DNA of 64,000 nt from JAQTRU01 sp041645555 (GCA_041645555.1 JBAZPX010000001.1:1-64000); one strand, 5' to 3'. Positions 23,423 to 33,642 are shown, numbered from the stretch's first letter. The notes: generated by a model from the letters alone, not told the origin. Numbers and translations are program-made.

Positions 23423-24520
23423 ATGGCCAAACCAGTAGTCTTTTCCGGAGTTCAGCCTAGCGGCAATTTGCATCTTGGCAATTATCTGGGTGCGATTGCC
23501 CAGTGGGTTTTAATGCAAGAAAAAAATCAATGCATTTTTTGCGTGGTTGATTATCATGCCATTACGGTTAAGCAGGAGCCGGAAGTGCTTAAGGAAAAAA
23601 TTATTGAAGTGGCTAAAATTTATTTAGCGTCAGGCATAGACCCGAAAAAATCAATTATTTTTCAGCAGTCTGATATTAGCGCGCATACGGAGTTGACTTG
23701 GATTCTAAATTGCGTCGCCAGGATGTCTGATTTATTTAGAATGACACAGTTTAAAGATAAGACAAAAGTTGATCTTGAAAAAATCATTGAAGAAGTAGAA
23801 AAAAGAATAATAGCCCAAAGTGAAACCCTTATTGTATCGTCAGAAATTAATAAATTAATCAAAGAATTATGTATTAGTTTAGGCAACATTCGCAAATCTG
23901 GTCTCGGGCTTTTTGATTATCCAGTTCTAATGGCCTCTGATATTTTGCTTTATAATACCGATGCGGTGCCGGTCGGAGAAGACCAGGCTCAGCACGTTGA
24001 ACTTTGCCGAACTTTAGGGCGTAGGTTTAATTCGCAGTTCGGGGAGACTTTTAAAATCCCGGAAGTGGTTATTAGGAAAGAAGGGGCGCGGATTATGGGA
24101 TTGGACGACCCGAGTAAAAAAATGAGTAAGAGCGCGGAAAGCGAATATAATTATATTGGCTTAACGGATAAGCCGGAGGTAGCGGCTAAGAAAATTATGA
24201 AAGCCGTGACTGATTCAGGGCATGAAATTAAATATGACGAAAAAGCCAAACCGGCTATTTCTAACTTGTTAACTATTTATTCTTTACTAACTGATGAGCC
24301 CATGAAGAAACTGGAAGCTAAATACAAAGGCAAGGGCTATGGAGATTTTAAAAAAGACTTGGCCGAGGTAGTAAAGAAGTTCTTGACAGATTTTCAGGAA
24401 AGGTATAAAAAGATTAGTGACAAAGAAGTAGAAAAGATTCTGGAAGACGGGGCGAAGAAAGCCGAATTAATAGCGAATGAGACTTTAAAAAGAGTAAAGG
24501 AGAAGATTGGAATTATTTAA
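23423..24520 (+). CDS. trpS: Tryptophanyl-tRNA synthetase
   Basis: 365 residues from ATG 23423 (MAKPVVFSGVQPSGNLHLGN); a start at 23408 is possible but overlaps the previous gene. Class I synthetase motifs are clear: HLGN (HIGH) near residue 17 and KMSKS near residue 235. The family markers GVQPSG and VPVGEDQAQHVEL are present. It charges tRNA-Trp with tryptophan. About 25-30 residues longer than compact TrpS because of a helical insert around 115-150 (KTKVDLEKIIEEVEKR...). Probably co-transcribed with the zincin-like gene. Confidence 0.96.
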   Translation: MAKPVVFSGVQPSGNLHLGNYLGAIAQWVLMQEKNQCIFCVVDYHAITVKQEPEVLKEKIIEVAKIYLASGIDPKKSIIFQQSDISAHTELTWILNCVARMSDLFRMTQFKDKTKVDLEKIIEEVEKRIIAQSETLIVSSEINKLIKELCISLGNIRKSGLGLFDYPVLMASDILLYNTDAVPVGEDQAQHVELCRTLGRRFNSQFGETFKIPEVVIRKEGARIMGLDDPSKKMSKSAESEYNYIGLTDKPEVAAKKIMKAVTDSGHEIKYDEKAKPAISNLLTIYSLLTDEPMKKLEAKYKGKGYGDFKKDLAEVVKKFLTDFQERYKKISDKEVEKILEDGAKKAELIANETLKRVKEKIGII

Positions 24521-24610
24521 AAAAGCGCAAAAACACAAAAACACCTGCCCGCCACGTATGTGCAGGCATCGAAGGTGGTAGAAAGCTAAAAAGGCTAAAA
24601 TTATTTAAAT

Positions 24611-25018
24611 ATGATAGAATCATTTCCGGGACAATTAAAGCCAAGAGAAATTCCTCCGGCAGAAGAAACTAGGGGGAAAGAACCCGGTGTTGAGGCCGAT
24701 GAAAAAGAAAAAGACAGGGAGTTTTCTGAATTGGTTTTGGCAGCAAGAAAAAAAGCAGATGATATCTTAGAAGAGGCTTTTAGAAAAAGACGAGAGGGTA
24801 AACTAAAGGAAGATTTAGAATTGGAAAAAGAAGCATATAGGATATTTGCCGCTTTAAATATTTTAGAAGTAGAAATTCCTGAAAATATAAGAACAGCAGT
24901 AAAGGGACAGCTAGAAAAAAGTGGAATAAAAGGGTTTATCAGCGAAAACTCCGCAAGAGATTTCCTTGAGGGTGTGGTTGGAAATACGCAGAGAAAAGAA
25001 GAAGCTGAAGCTGCTTAA
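24611..25018 (+). CDS. Small charged helical protein, unknown
   Basis: 135 residues, rich in Glu, Lys and Arg. The central part (residues ~35-80) is a long amphipathic helix (ARKKADDILEEAFRKRREGK), and the N-terminus is Pro/Glu-rich and probably disordered. No membrane segment, signal or recognised domain. It lies 90 bp after trpS, across a short GC-rich repeat (24545-24590), and ends at a bidirectional terminator shared with the rRNA transcript. Confidence 0.6.
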   Translation: MIESFPGQLKPREIPPAEETRGKEPGVEADEKEKDREFSELVLAARKKADDILEEAFRKRREGKLKEDLELEKEAYRIFAALNILEVEIPENIRTAVKGQLEKSGIKGFISENSARDFLEGVVGNTQRKEEAEAA

Positions 25019-25040
25019 TATTTTAAAATAAAATTTTTTA

Positions 25041-25078
25041 AACAAAAAACACGCGATTAAATTTGCGTGTTTTTTGTT
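25041..25078. terminator. Bidirectional terminator between hypothetical gene and 16S unit
   Basis: AACAAAAAACACGC (25041-25054) pairs with GCGTGTTTTTTGTT (25065-25078), a 14-bp stem. On the minus strand it ends the 16S transcript with no 23S gene in between. Confidence 0.85.
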
Positions 25079-25103
25079 ATTTTATTTATTTTAGTGATTT
25101 CAA

Positions 25104-25121
25104 TGCTAGCAGGCGCCAATT
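25104..25121 (-). other. 3' arm of the 16S processing stem
   Basis: TGCTAGCAGGCGCCAATT here is the exact reverse complement of 26872-26889 on the other side of the 16S gene. The two would pair over 18 bases in the primary transcript, as in RNase III processing stems that loop out pre-16S rRNA. Confidence 0.85.
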
Positions 25122-25182
25122 CTCCAATTGCCTTTTACAGCAAAAGGATCGACTTTTCGATTTTCACCGAATATCTCCCTAG

Positions 25183-25240
25183 AAAGGAGGCCCGCCTCGC
25201 TGAGACAAGCTCAGCTTGGCGAGGCGGGTGATCCATCCAA
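25183..25240 (-). repeat. Duplicated 16S 3' tail interrupted by a hairpin
   Basis: On the minus strand, GGATGGATCA and CCTCCTTTCTAGGGAGA repeat the last bases of 16S rRNA and its flank, about 60 bases downstream of the true end. Between them sits a 37-base inverted repeat (CCCGCCTCGC...GCGAGGCGGG with inner CTGAG/CTCAG), at the anti-Shine-Dalgarno junction. Confidence 0.85.
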
Positions 25241-25289
25241 ATGGACTTCTCATCCGCGGGCTTCAATTCTAATGAGATTTTTTTCTCCC

Positions 25290-26781
<1,492 letters not shown>

Positions 26782-26871
26782 TTTTTTACTTGGTTTACTA
26801 TCCAAGAGAAATTTTTTTACAAAAATTTCTGATATTTGAGCTCCCGGTAAAACCGGGTAAAAATTATCCGA

Positions 26872-26889
26872 AATTGGCGCCTGCTAGCA
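26872..26889 (-). other. 5' arm of the 16S processing stem
   Basis: AATTGGCGCCTGCTAGCA on the plus strand is the exact reverse complement of 25104-25121. It lies about 90 bases upstream of the mature 16S 5' end. Confidence 0.85.
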
Positions 26890-26976
26890 CCAAAATTTTA
26901 ATTTGAATTGTTCACCAAAATTTAATAGATTGTTAAAGGGCTTTCTTTCCCGGGAAATTATTCCCGAGTAAGCAGC

Positions 26977-27015
26977 AAAAAAACAGGAATATTAAGCTTT
27001 TATTAATATTACTGT
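26977..27015 (-). terminator. Attenuator-like hairpin in the 16S leader
   Basis: On the minus strand ACAGTAATATT and AATATTCCTGT pair around an AT-rich loop and are followed by seven Ts. It lies about 45 bases past the predicted start of the rRNA transcript and looks like a weak intrinsic terminator. Confidence 0.45.
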
Positions 27016-27061
27016 TTCTTCACCTCCTCTTTATTATTCTTTTGTATTTTTTCGTATCTTT

Positions 27062-27090
27062 ATATTAAATCATTTCCAGATTAATGTCAA
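27062..27090 (-). promoter_or_regulatory. 16S rRNA promoter
   Basis: On the minus strand TTGACA (27090-27085), a 17-bp spacer and TAATAT (27067-27062). It predicts a leader of about 275 bases before mature 16S. Confidence 0.75.
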
Positions 27091-27209
27091 GGGATCTTAT
27101 GAACATTATATCAACAGCCGGTTAAGTAGGTAAAAAATTTTAAATTTTACCGCTTTTTTAAGATAAATAATTTAATCCCAGCCGAACAAAATTATTGCCC
27201 GTTTTGAGT

Positions 27210-27249
27210 GGGGGGGGGGTTTGACGCAAGGGCTTTTCCGTGATACAGT
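27210..27249 (+). promoter_or_regulatory. Promoter with adjacent G10 tract
   Basis: TTGACG (27221-27226), a 17-bp spacer and TACAGT (27244-27249). A run of ten Gs (27210-27219) ends one base before the -35 box. It serves the beta-helix gene at 27476 and leaves a leader of about 220 bases, in which I see no other gene. Confidence 0.65.
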
Positions 27250-27475
27250 GAAAAATGCTCTTTTACAATTCCTGCACGGAGGCTTTGAAATCAACGCCGC
27301 CTTTGCAGGCTATATAGAAACATATAAAATCCCACACTATCCTTACGTTAGTTGGCTCACTCTAAAGAGGGAGGACATATTGGCTTTGAGGAAATCGGTG
27401 CATTATGGAAGAAGTCGGATAAGCACGGTAAGGTTACGCTATTTCACTACTTCACTCACCTGGAAGGAGTATATC

Positions 27476-29644
27476 ATGAAGGGGAAACTGTTTTTCAGCG
27501 TCATCGCGCTGATGTTAGCGATGGCAGTCGTCGGTAATGTCTATGGCGCAGCCCTGCAGGTTGGGGTTGGTCAGACATATACGATGATTCAGCCTGCTAT
27601 TGATGCTGCCAGTCCTGGCGACATCGTCAATGTGGAGGGGGGGAATTACACCGAACAAATCACGATAACCAAATCTCTGAGTCTGATTGGTGCGGGTGAA
27701 ACAACGACAACCATCCTCGCTCCGGCCGTGCGAACCGGCTCGGTGGTGCACAATGGAACCACCCACGACTACCTCCTGGCTGCCTATGCCACTGGCGGTA
27801 CGATTGATGTGCGCGTCCAGGGCTTTACGCTCGACGTAAACAGTAAGAACAAGACGCCAGGCACAGCGCAGATTGACGGAGTGTTCTTCCGCGATGTCAA
27901 CGGCGCGAATGCCGGTCTTTTTTCCAGCACGATTCATAATTTCGCCGCTGCGCCGGCCTATGAAGGTTTCGGGGTGGTTGTGTATGGCGGTTCTCTTTTA
28001 ACTTTGAATGACAATGATGTCAGCGATTACACGCGGGACGGCATCAGTATCAATCGTAACGGCGGCTCGGGATCAAATCCAAACGTGACGATCAGCGGGA
28101 ACGCTGTCACGGGTACAGTCTCGGCGGCCTTGAATGGCATCAGTATTTCCACTGTTACCGCAGGCGCCGTGACGGGTAATACCGTCACCGGAAATTCCGG
28201 CAACATTCCAATGACCTGGGCGAGCGGAGGCATTGTTATTTGGACGTCTACCGGGGTACCTATCACCGGCAACCATGTCGACGGCAATTTCTACGGCATT
28301 GACCTCTACAATGGCAGCCATGATATAACAATCTCCGGAAACGAACTGACGGGCAACATCAAACGCGGCATCAGCTTGGGCGGTAATAGCCTGGGAACCA
28401 GTGTCGGTACGGATAATAGTACCGTGTCGGGCAATACGATTATCGGGCCTGTCGGCGGAACCGATGACGTGGCTATTGGCGTGGCCAATGGCTCCACGGG
28501 CAATATGATCGGCGGTCCAAACCCGGCAGACGGAAACACTATTACGATGGCCACGGCCGGCACCGGGAATCTCTATGCGATTCATATGGATGGAAGCATG
28601 GGCGCCGGTAGCAACACCATAAAGAACAATACTATTATCGGCGGCAAGCGCGCTGTGCAGTTTGACGGACCTCCGGGCGTCACCGGTCTCACCACCGTGG
28701 CGAACAACGCAATTTCCAGCCAAGAATTCGGCGGCATTACGGCTTACAATACCGGCGACCTGGCCATCACCAACAACACCTTAACCAACGCGGTTCGTCC
28801 GATTGAGTTTTTTGGGCCTCGCGACGTAACGATTTCCGGCAATACTATCAACGGCTCCACTTTTGACGCCATAAATGCCGGAAGCTATACCGGAACAGTC
28901 ATAGTTTCGGATAAAAACAAATTTATCAGTTTGCCGGCAGGTCCTCTCGCTCTCAATAATCAAGGCGCGGCAACGATCAACGCCGCCAACAACTACTGGG
29001 GTTCGGCTGCTAGTCCCGACGCTCTTGTGAGCGGTACCGTGGATTTCGATCCATGGTATATCGACGGGGAGATGCTTAATCTCTCCGATGCCGTGGCTGA
29101 CGCAGATGATATCGCTGTTGCAACGGCGGACCCTCCTCCATTTGTGAATGTGGCCGCCAGCGTAACGGTTGATATTGTCGGCGCGGTTGGCACTGGCACA
29201 ATCGTGACGTCCGCTTATTCGGCTGACCCTGTAACATCCACAACATTTTCGACCGCGCTTCCGGGAAAAGCAGCGTTGAAGTATGTTGACGTGCAGGTAA
29301 CGGGCCTCACTGGCGGAACCGCCGTGATTACTGTTGATTACAGTGACGCGGAAGTGTCCGCAAAGGGCCTTGATGAAAATACGTTAATCCTGTACGTATG
29401 GTATGGTGGCGCTTGGAATGCTCCAGTCTCTAGCCCAGGCAGAGATGTTATTAACAATAAAGTCTGGGGAACGTTCAACGTGACCGATTTAACCGGAGCG
29501 CCTGCTGCGCCGGGAGGTAGTCCTCCTCTTTCTGCTGCTATACCTACGTTGAATGAATGGGGACTCATTATCTTTGGTTCCCTAATCCTCGTAATAGCTG
29601 TAAGGTCCATAAGGAGGAAACAGCGTTTTGTAAATATTGCATAA
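27476..29644 (+). CDS. Beta-helix surface protein with IPTL-CTERM sorting signal
   Basis: 722 residues from ATG 27476, preceded by GGAAGGAG; the frame is open 85 codons further upstream but those lack a signal. Signal peptide MKGKLFFSVIALMLAMAVVGNVYG. Residues ~30-530 are parallel beta-helix repeats of the NosD/PbH1 type (YTMIQPAIDAASPGDIV, then many ISGN.ITG and GNTI turns). A choice-of-anchor-like region follows, then IPTLNEWGLIIFGSLILV and a basic RSIRRKQR tail: the IPTL-CTERM signal known from proteobacteria with exosortase-like systems. High G+C, strong Shine-Dalgarno and own promoter/terminator mark it as foreign. Confidence 0.88.
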   Translation: MKGKLFFSVIALMLAMAVVGNVYGAALQVGVGQTYTMIQPAIDAASPGDIVNVEGGNYTEQITITKSLSLIGAGETTTTILAPAVRTGSVVHNGTTHDYLLAAYATGGTIDVRVQGFTLDVNSKNKTPGTAQIDGVFFRDVNGANAGLFSSTIHNFAAAPAYEGFGVVVYGGSLLTLNDNDVSDYTRDGISINRNGGSGSNPNVTISGNAVTGTVSAALNGISISTVTAGAVTGNTVTGNSGNIPMTWASGGIVIWTSTGVPITGNHVDGNFYGIDLYNGSHDITISGNELTGNIKRGISLGGNSLGTSVGTDNSTVSGNTIIGPVGGTDDVAIGVANGSTGNMIGGPNPADGNTITMATAGTGNLYAIHMDGSMGAGSNTIKNNTIIGGKRAVQFDGPPGVTGLTTVANNAISSQEFGGITAYNTGDLAITNNTLTNAVRPIEFFGPRDVTISGNTINGSTFDAINAGSYTGTVIVSDKNKFISLPAGPLALNNQGAATINAANNYWGSAASPDALVSGTVDFDPWYIDGEMLNLSDAVADADDIAVATADPPPFVNVAASVTVDIVGAVGTGTIVTSAYSADPVTSTTFSTALPGKAALKYVDVQVTGLTGGTAVITVDYSDAEVSAKGLDENTLILYVWYGGAWNAPVSSPGRDVINNKVWGTFNVTDLTGAPAAPGGSPPLSAAIPTLNEWGLIIFGSLILVIAVRSIRRKQRFVNIA

Positions 29645-29666
29645 GGTTGCGGGGTGAATATAATTC

Positions 29667-29697
29667 GGGGACTGTCCACAGGACGGCCCCCTTTTTT
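29667..29697 (+). terminator. Terminator of the beta-helix gene
   Basis: GGGGACTGTCC and GGACGGCCCC pair around ACA, followed by CTTTTTTAT. It begins 22 bases after the stop codon. Confidence 0.85.
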
Positions 29698-29782
29698 ATG
29701 TGTCAGACATAATATAAGGGAATTTCTAAAAATTCTAGAATATCTTGCGATGAACTACACGGGAACAGTTGTTGTGCTAGTT

Positions 29783-29890
29783 GGGGTTTACCCCGTTAGA
29801 AATAACACCCTTTTGTTTTATTTAGTGGGTTGGATTTCAGAATGATTTCGGCGGGATTTAGCACCCCGCTGGAATTTCTAACGGGGTTTA
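29783..29890. repeat. Long inverted repeat CCCCGTTAGAAAT
   Basis: CCCCGTTAGAAAT (29791-29803) is inverted at 29874-29886 (ATTTCTAACGGGG), and GGGGTTTA flanks both arms in direct orientation (29783 and 29883). It forms a large possible hairpin in a gene-free stretch. The rest of 29698-30106 holds a further hairpin at 29962-29986 and no gene. Confidence 0.75.
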
Positions 29891-29961
29891 CTTTATTTAT
29901 TATTTTTGCTACAATAGAAGCATATTTACACTCTATAGTCGGGTGATTTTTATTGTTTTAA

Positions 29962-29986
29962 CCCCGCACCACAAAAGGGTGCGGGG
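29962..29986. repeat. GC-rich hairpin repeat
   Basis: CCCCGCACC and GGGTGCGGGG form a 9-bp stem around ACAAAA. Just after it, ACTTCGTCC is inverted as GGACGAAG (about 29993-30038), another dispersed repeat. Confidence 0.65.
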
Positions 29987-30106
29987 CGACCCCACTTCGT
30001 CCCTAGTGTCTAAGGACTTCGAGGGGCAAGGACGAAGCGACATAGAATCTAAAGTTTTAAGACAAGCCTCTATGCTTGGAATGGAGTCGCACTTAATTCT
30101 TGATAT

Positions 30107-30685
30107 ATGGCAAAAGAATCAGAAAAAAACAAAATAAAAAAAGAGAAAAAAGGTAAAATAGCGGTAAGAGTGAATAAAGAAGGGGGGGAAAAAAAAGAAA
30201 TTGGTTCAGCCGAAAAATTACCAGAGCCTCGGGAAATAAAAATTGATAAAGAAAGAAAAAAAATAATTATTCCCGGCCAGGAGGAAAAAATTGAGCGCGA
30301 TAAAAAATTAATGATGTGGGCGGGAGTGAGTTTTTTTATGGTTTTAATTTCGGCTTTTTGGATTTTAAATATAAAAAGTATTTTTAAAGAGATGAAGGTG
30401 GCGAAAGAGAACCCCCAGAAATTTGAATGGGAAAAAATTACCAATGAGTTTGACCAGACAATTGAGCAAATAAAGGAAGGGCTCGTGGAATTAAAACAAG
30501 CAGGTGTCTTGAATAATATCTCTACTACCACCAAAGATAGCGTGAACACAAATAATTTTTTGCCGATTAGCGAAAATATAGGGTCTTCTTCGCCCGCGGA
30601 GGCAGAATCGGGAGAGGAAGGAAACCTCGAAGAGTTAAGGAGTAGGTTAAAAGAGCTGGAGGGAAAAATAGAAAATAAAAATTAG
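30107..30685 (+). CDS. Single-pass membrane protein, unknown
   Basis: 192 residues. The N-terminal ~70 residues are very Lys/Glu-rich and presumably cytosolic; one hydrophobic segment follows (about 70-88, MMWAGVSFFMVLISAFWIL). The outer part begins helical (FTNEFDQTIEQIKEGLVELK-like coiled coil) and ends with a Ser-rich linker and a second coiled coil (LEELRSRLKELEGKIENK). No family recognised. It starts 10 bp before gyrA ends its own start region, so the two genes probably share a transcript. Confidence 0.65.
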   Translation: MAKESEKNKIKKEKKGKIAVRVNKEGGEKKEIGSAEKLPEPREIKIDKERKKIIIPGQEEKIERDKKLMMWAGVSFFMVLISAFWILNIKSIFKEMKVAKENPQKFEWEKITNEFDQTIEQIKEGLVELKQAGVLNNISTTTKDSVNTNNFLPISENIGSSSPAEAESGEEGNLEELRSRLKELEGKIENKN

Positions 30686-30694
30686 AGTTAATAT

Positions 30695-33562
30695 ATGGCG
30701 ATTAAGCAATCCACCTCTGCTAAAGCTACGGTGGACAAGAAAAACAAGAAGGCGAGAAAGCCCCACGCCTCCTCCTCCGTCAAGACTACGGAGGACAAGA
30801 AGGCTTTGCGGGGCAAGCACGAAAACAAGTTGCCTAAGCGGATAAAAAAAATAAAATCCGAAGGGTTGGTTAAGGCGGCAAAAAAAGTTGATAAGGAAAC
30901 CCTTCGGCAAGCTTCCGCCGACGCTAAAGCTTTGGCGGACAAGCAGGGTGAAAAAGGAAAAGGGTTAAAAGAAGAAATAAAGAAGCCTGTTTCTGCCATG
31001 CCGGAGAAAGAAAGTAAAAAGGATAAAGAGCAGCCAGGCAAAGAAGTGGCCGAGGTAGCGGAGAAAGAAGGAGAGAAAACCATAAAATCCCAGGTCGTGG
31101 ACGGCCGCAAAAAAACTGAATATGGCATGGTCATACCCCAGTCAATTGTGGGAGAAATGAGTACCTGCTATCTGGATTATGCCATGAGTGTAATTGTAAG
31201 CCGGGCTTTGCCCGATGTCCGAGACGGTTTAAAGCCGGTCCATCGGCGAATCCTTTATGCGATGTGGAGTATTGGGTTGAAAGCCGGGGCTAAATTTAGA
31301 AAGTCAGCGACCGTCGTCGGTGAAGTTTTAGGCAAATACCATCCGCATGGCGATTCTGCGGTTTACGAATCCATGGTTCGTATGGCTCAGGATTTTTCAA
31401 TGCGGTATCAATTAGTCAGGGGACAGGGAAACTTTGGTTCTATGGATGGCGATGGTGCCGCGGCCATGCGTTATACCGAAGCTAAATTATCTTCAATCGC
31501 CGAAGAGCTTATTTTTGATATTGATAGAAATACTGTTGATTTTATTCCTAATTATGACGGGTCGCAAAAAGAACCAACCGTCCTGCCCGCAAAACTTCCT
31601 AATTTATTGTTAAACGGCGTAATGGGGATAGCGGTCGGTATGGCGACAAATATTCCTCCGCATAATTTAAAAGAATTGGTTGACGCCATAACTTATTTGA
31701 TTGACAAGCCGGCCGCCACCGTAGAAGATTTGATGCAGTTTGTTAAAGGGCCGGATTTTCCGACCGGCGGGATTATTTATAATAATAAAGATATTTTACA
31801 GGCCTATGCGACCGGCAAGGCCGGAATCGTTATGCGGGGCCGGGCCGAAATTACTGAAACTAAAGGTGGCAATTTCCATATTATCATTACGGAAATTCCT
31901 TATCAGGTGAATAAAGCCACTTTAGTGGAAAAAATCGCCGATTTAGTAAAAGACAAAAAGATTGAAGGCATAAAAGATCTGCGGGACGAATCGGATAAGG
32001 ACGGCGTGAGAGTTGTGGTTGAGCTTAAAAAGGACGCTTATCCGAAGAAAATTTTAAACAGCTTATATAAGCATACTCAGCTGCAGGAAACTTTTCATGT
32101 CAACATGCTGGCTCTGGTAGACGGCATCCAGCCGAAGGTTTTAACTTTAAAAATGATTTTGGAAGAATATATCAAGCACCGGGAAGAAGTGGTAAGGCGC
32201 CGGACCCAGTTTGATTTAGATCGGGCTCGCGCGCGCGCCCATATTTTAGAAGGCTTGATGATCGCTTTGAATAATATTGACGCGGTCATAAAAACGATTA
32301 AAGCTTCCCGCGACAAAGAAGTAGCCAAAGTGAGTTTAATGAAGAGGTTTAAACTTTCCGAACTGCAGGCCATTGCCATCCTAGAAATGAAATTGCAGAG
32401 TCTGGCTAATTTAGAGAGATTAAAAATAGAAGAAGAATTAAAAGAAAAGAGGAAACTTATAAAAGATTTAGAAGAAATTCTTAAATCCCAGGCAAAGATA
32501 AGAGGAATTATCAAAAATGAAATTAAAGATTTAGCGGATAAGTTCGGTGATGAGCGCAAAACTCAGATTGTGGCCCATGGCGTAAAAGATTTTAGCATAG
32601 AAGATTTAGTGCCGAACGAGGAAACTATGGTTACGATGACCCGGGACGGCTATATAAAACGCCTGACCCCGGATACTTTTAAAGTCCAGGCGAGAGGCGG
32701 CAAGGGCGTAATCGGCTTAACGACCAAAGAAGAAGATACGGTTGAATTTATGTTTACCACCTTTACCCATAGCGACATTTTATTTTTCACTACCCGCGGA
32801 AGAGTGTTTCAGCTTAAAGCTCATGAAATTCCGCAGGCCTCCCGTACGGCCAAAGGCACGCCGGTTGTAAACTTTTTGCAGCTTTTGGGCGAGGAAAAAA
32901 TAACTTCGGTCCTGCCTTTGGATAAAATTTCTAACAGCAAGTTTTTATTCTTTGCGACGGAAAGAGGGTTAGTTAAGAAAGTAAAATTGGAAGCTTTTGC
33001 TAATGTCCGCCGGTCGGGTTTAATTGCCATTAAGATAAAAGGGGAAGATAAATTAATCTGGGCCAAGCCAACCGGCGGCAATGACCATATCCAATTAATT
33101 ACGGCCGGCGGGCAATCGGTGCGTTTTCAAGAATCCGATGTCCGCGATATGGGCCGCAATGCCGCTGGGGTGCGGGGGATCCGGCTCAAGAAAGATGATA
33201 TTTTGATTGGTATGGGAATTATCAAGGGCGACAAAGAGAAGATGAAAAAATATCAGGTCTTAACCATAATGGAGCAGGGTTTTGGCAAACGGACAGCCTT
33301 AGGATTTTATAAAGTTCAGGGCCGGGGCGGATCAGGAATTAAGACCGCCAAGGTGACAAGCAAGACCGGCAAGCTGGTTAACGCTTTTATAGTTAATACC
33401 GAATCTATGGAAGAAAAAGATTTAATTGTGATTTCGGAGAAGGGGCAGGTGATAAGGCTGCCTTTCAAATCCGTTAACCAATTAGGCCGGGATACGCAAG
33501 GCGTAAGGCTGATGCGGTTTAAAGAGCAAAGTGATAAAGTGGCTTGCGTAACTTGGGTGTAA
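30695..33562 (+). CDS. gyrA: DNA gyrase subunit A with repeat-coded N-terminal extension
   Basis: 955 residues, against ~800-870 for typical GyrA. The conserved protein begins near residue 145 (MVIPQSIVGEMSTCYLDYAM). The catalytic Tyr260 is in AAMRYTEAK, and the C-terminal beta-pinwheel blades follow from about 640. The GyrA-box position reads QARGGKG rather than QRRGGRG, so true gyrase wrapping versus topoisomerase IV behaviour is open. The first ~140 residues are Lys/Glu/Ala-rich and largely encoded by three dispersed hairpin repeats (see 30712). It introduces negative supercoils with GyrB, which is not in this window. Confidence 0.93.
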   Translation: MAIKQSTSAKATVDKKNKKARKPHASSSVKTTEDKKALRGKHENKLPKRIKKIKSEGLVKAAKKVDKETLRQASADAKALADKQGEKGKGLKEEIKKPVSAMPEKESKKDKEQPGKEVAEVAEKEGEKTIKSQVVDGRKKTEYGMVIPQSIVGEMSTCYLDYAMSVIVSRALPDVRDGLKPVHRRILYAMWSIGLKAGAKFRKSATVVGEVLGKYHPHGDSAVYESMVRMAQDFSMRYQLVRGQGNFGSMDGDGAAAMRYTEAKLSSIAEELIFDIDRNTVDFIPNYDGSQKEPTVLPAKLPNLLLNGVMGIAVGMATNIPPHNLKELVDAITYLIDKPAATVEDLMQFVKGPDFPTGGIIYNNKDILQAYATGKAGIVMRGRAEITETKGGNFHIIITEIPYQVNKATLVEKIADLVKDKKIEGIKDLRDESDKDGVRVVVELKKDAYPKKILNSLYKHTQLQETFHVNMLALVDGIQPKVLTLKMILEEYIKHREEVVRRRTQFDLDRARARAHILEGLMIALNNIDAVIKTIKASRDKEVAKVSLMKRFKLSELQAIAILEMKLQSLANLERLKIEEELKEKRKLIKDLEEILKSQAKIRGIIKNEIKDLADKFGDERKTQIVAHGVKDFSIEDLVPNEETMVTMTRDGYIKRLTPDTFKVQARGGKGVIGLTTKEEDTVEFMFTTFTHSDILFFTTRGRVFQLKAHEIPQASRTAKGTPVVNFLQLLGEEKITSVLPLDKISNSKFLFFATERGLVKKVKLEAFANVRRSGLIAIKIKGEDKLIWAKPTGGNDHIQLITAGGQSVRFQESDVRDMGRNAAGVRGIRLKKDDILIGMGIIKGDKEKMKKYQVLTIMEQGFGKRTALGFYKVQGRGGSGIKTAKVTSKTGKLVNAFIVNTESMEEKDLIVISEKGQVIRLPFKSVNQLGRDTQGVRLMRFKEQSDKVACVTWV
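30712..30945 (+). repeat. Three hairpin repeats read in frame at the gyrA start
   Basis: Each unit is a short inverted repeat ending in a GGnGGACAAG tail: CCACC...GGTGGACAAG (30712-30740), TCCTCCGT...ACGGAGGACAAG (30771-30800) and TCCGCC...GGCGGACAAG (about 30914-30943). They translate to similar peptides (AKATVDKK, VKTTEDKK, AKALADKQ). The same family appears at 46222 in queA and 36433 in the nucleotidyltransferase gene. Confidence 0.8.
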
Positions 33563-33642
33563 TATCGGATATCAGATTTTGGACTTCGGACTTTATTTTT
33601 TAACATTTAACATAATTAGGATAACTAACAAGGAGGTTCAGA

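Noticed and set aside
27221..27475. N-terminal extension of the beta-helix protein
   Set aside because: The frame is open, but the signal peptide and strong Shine-Dalgarno place the start at 27476; the extension covers the promoter.
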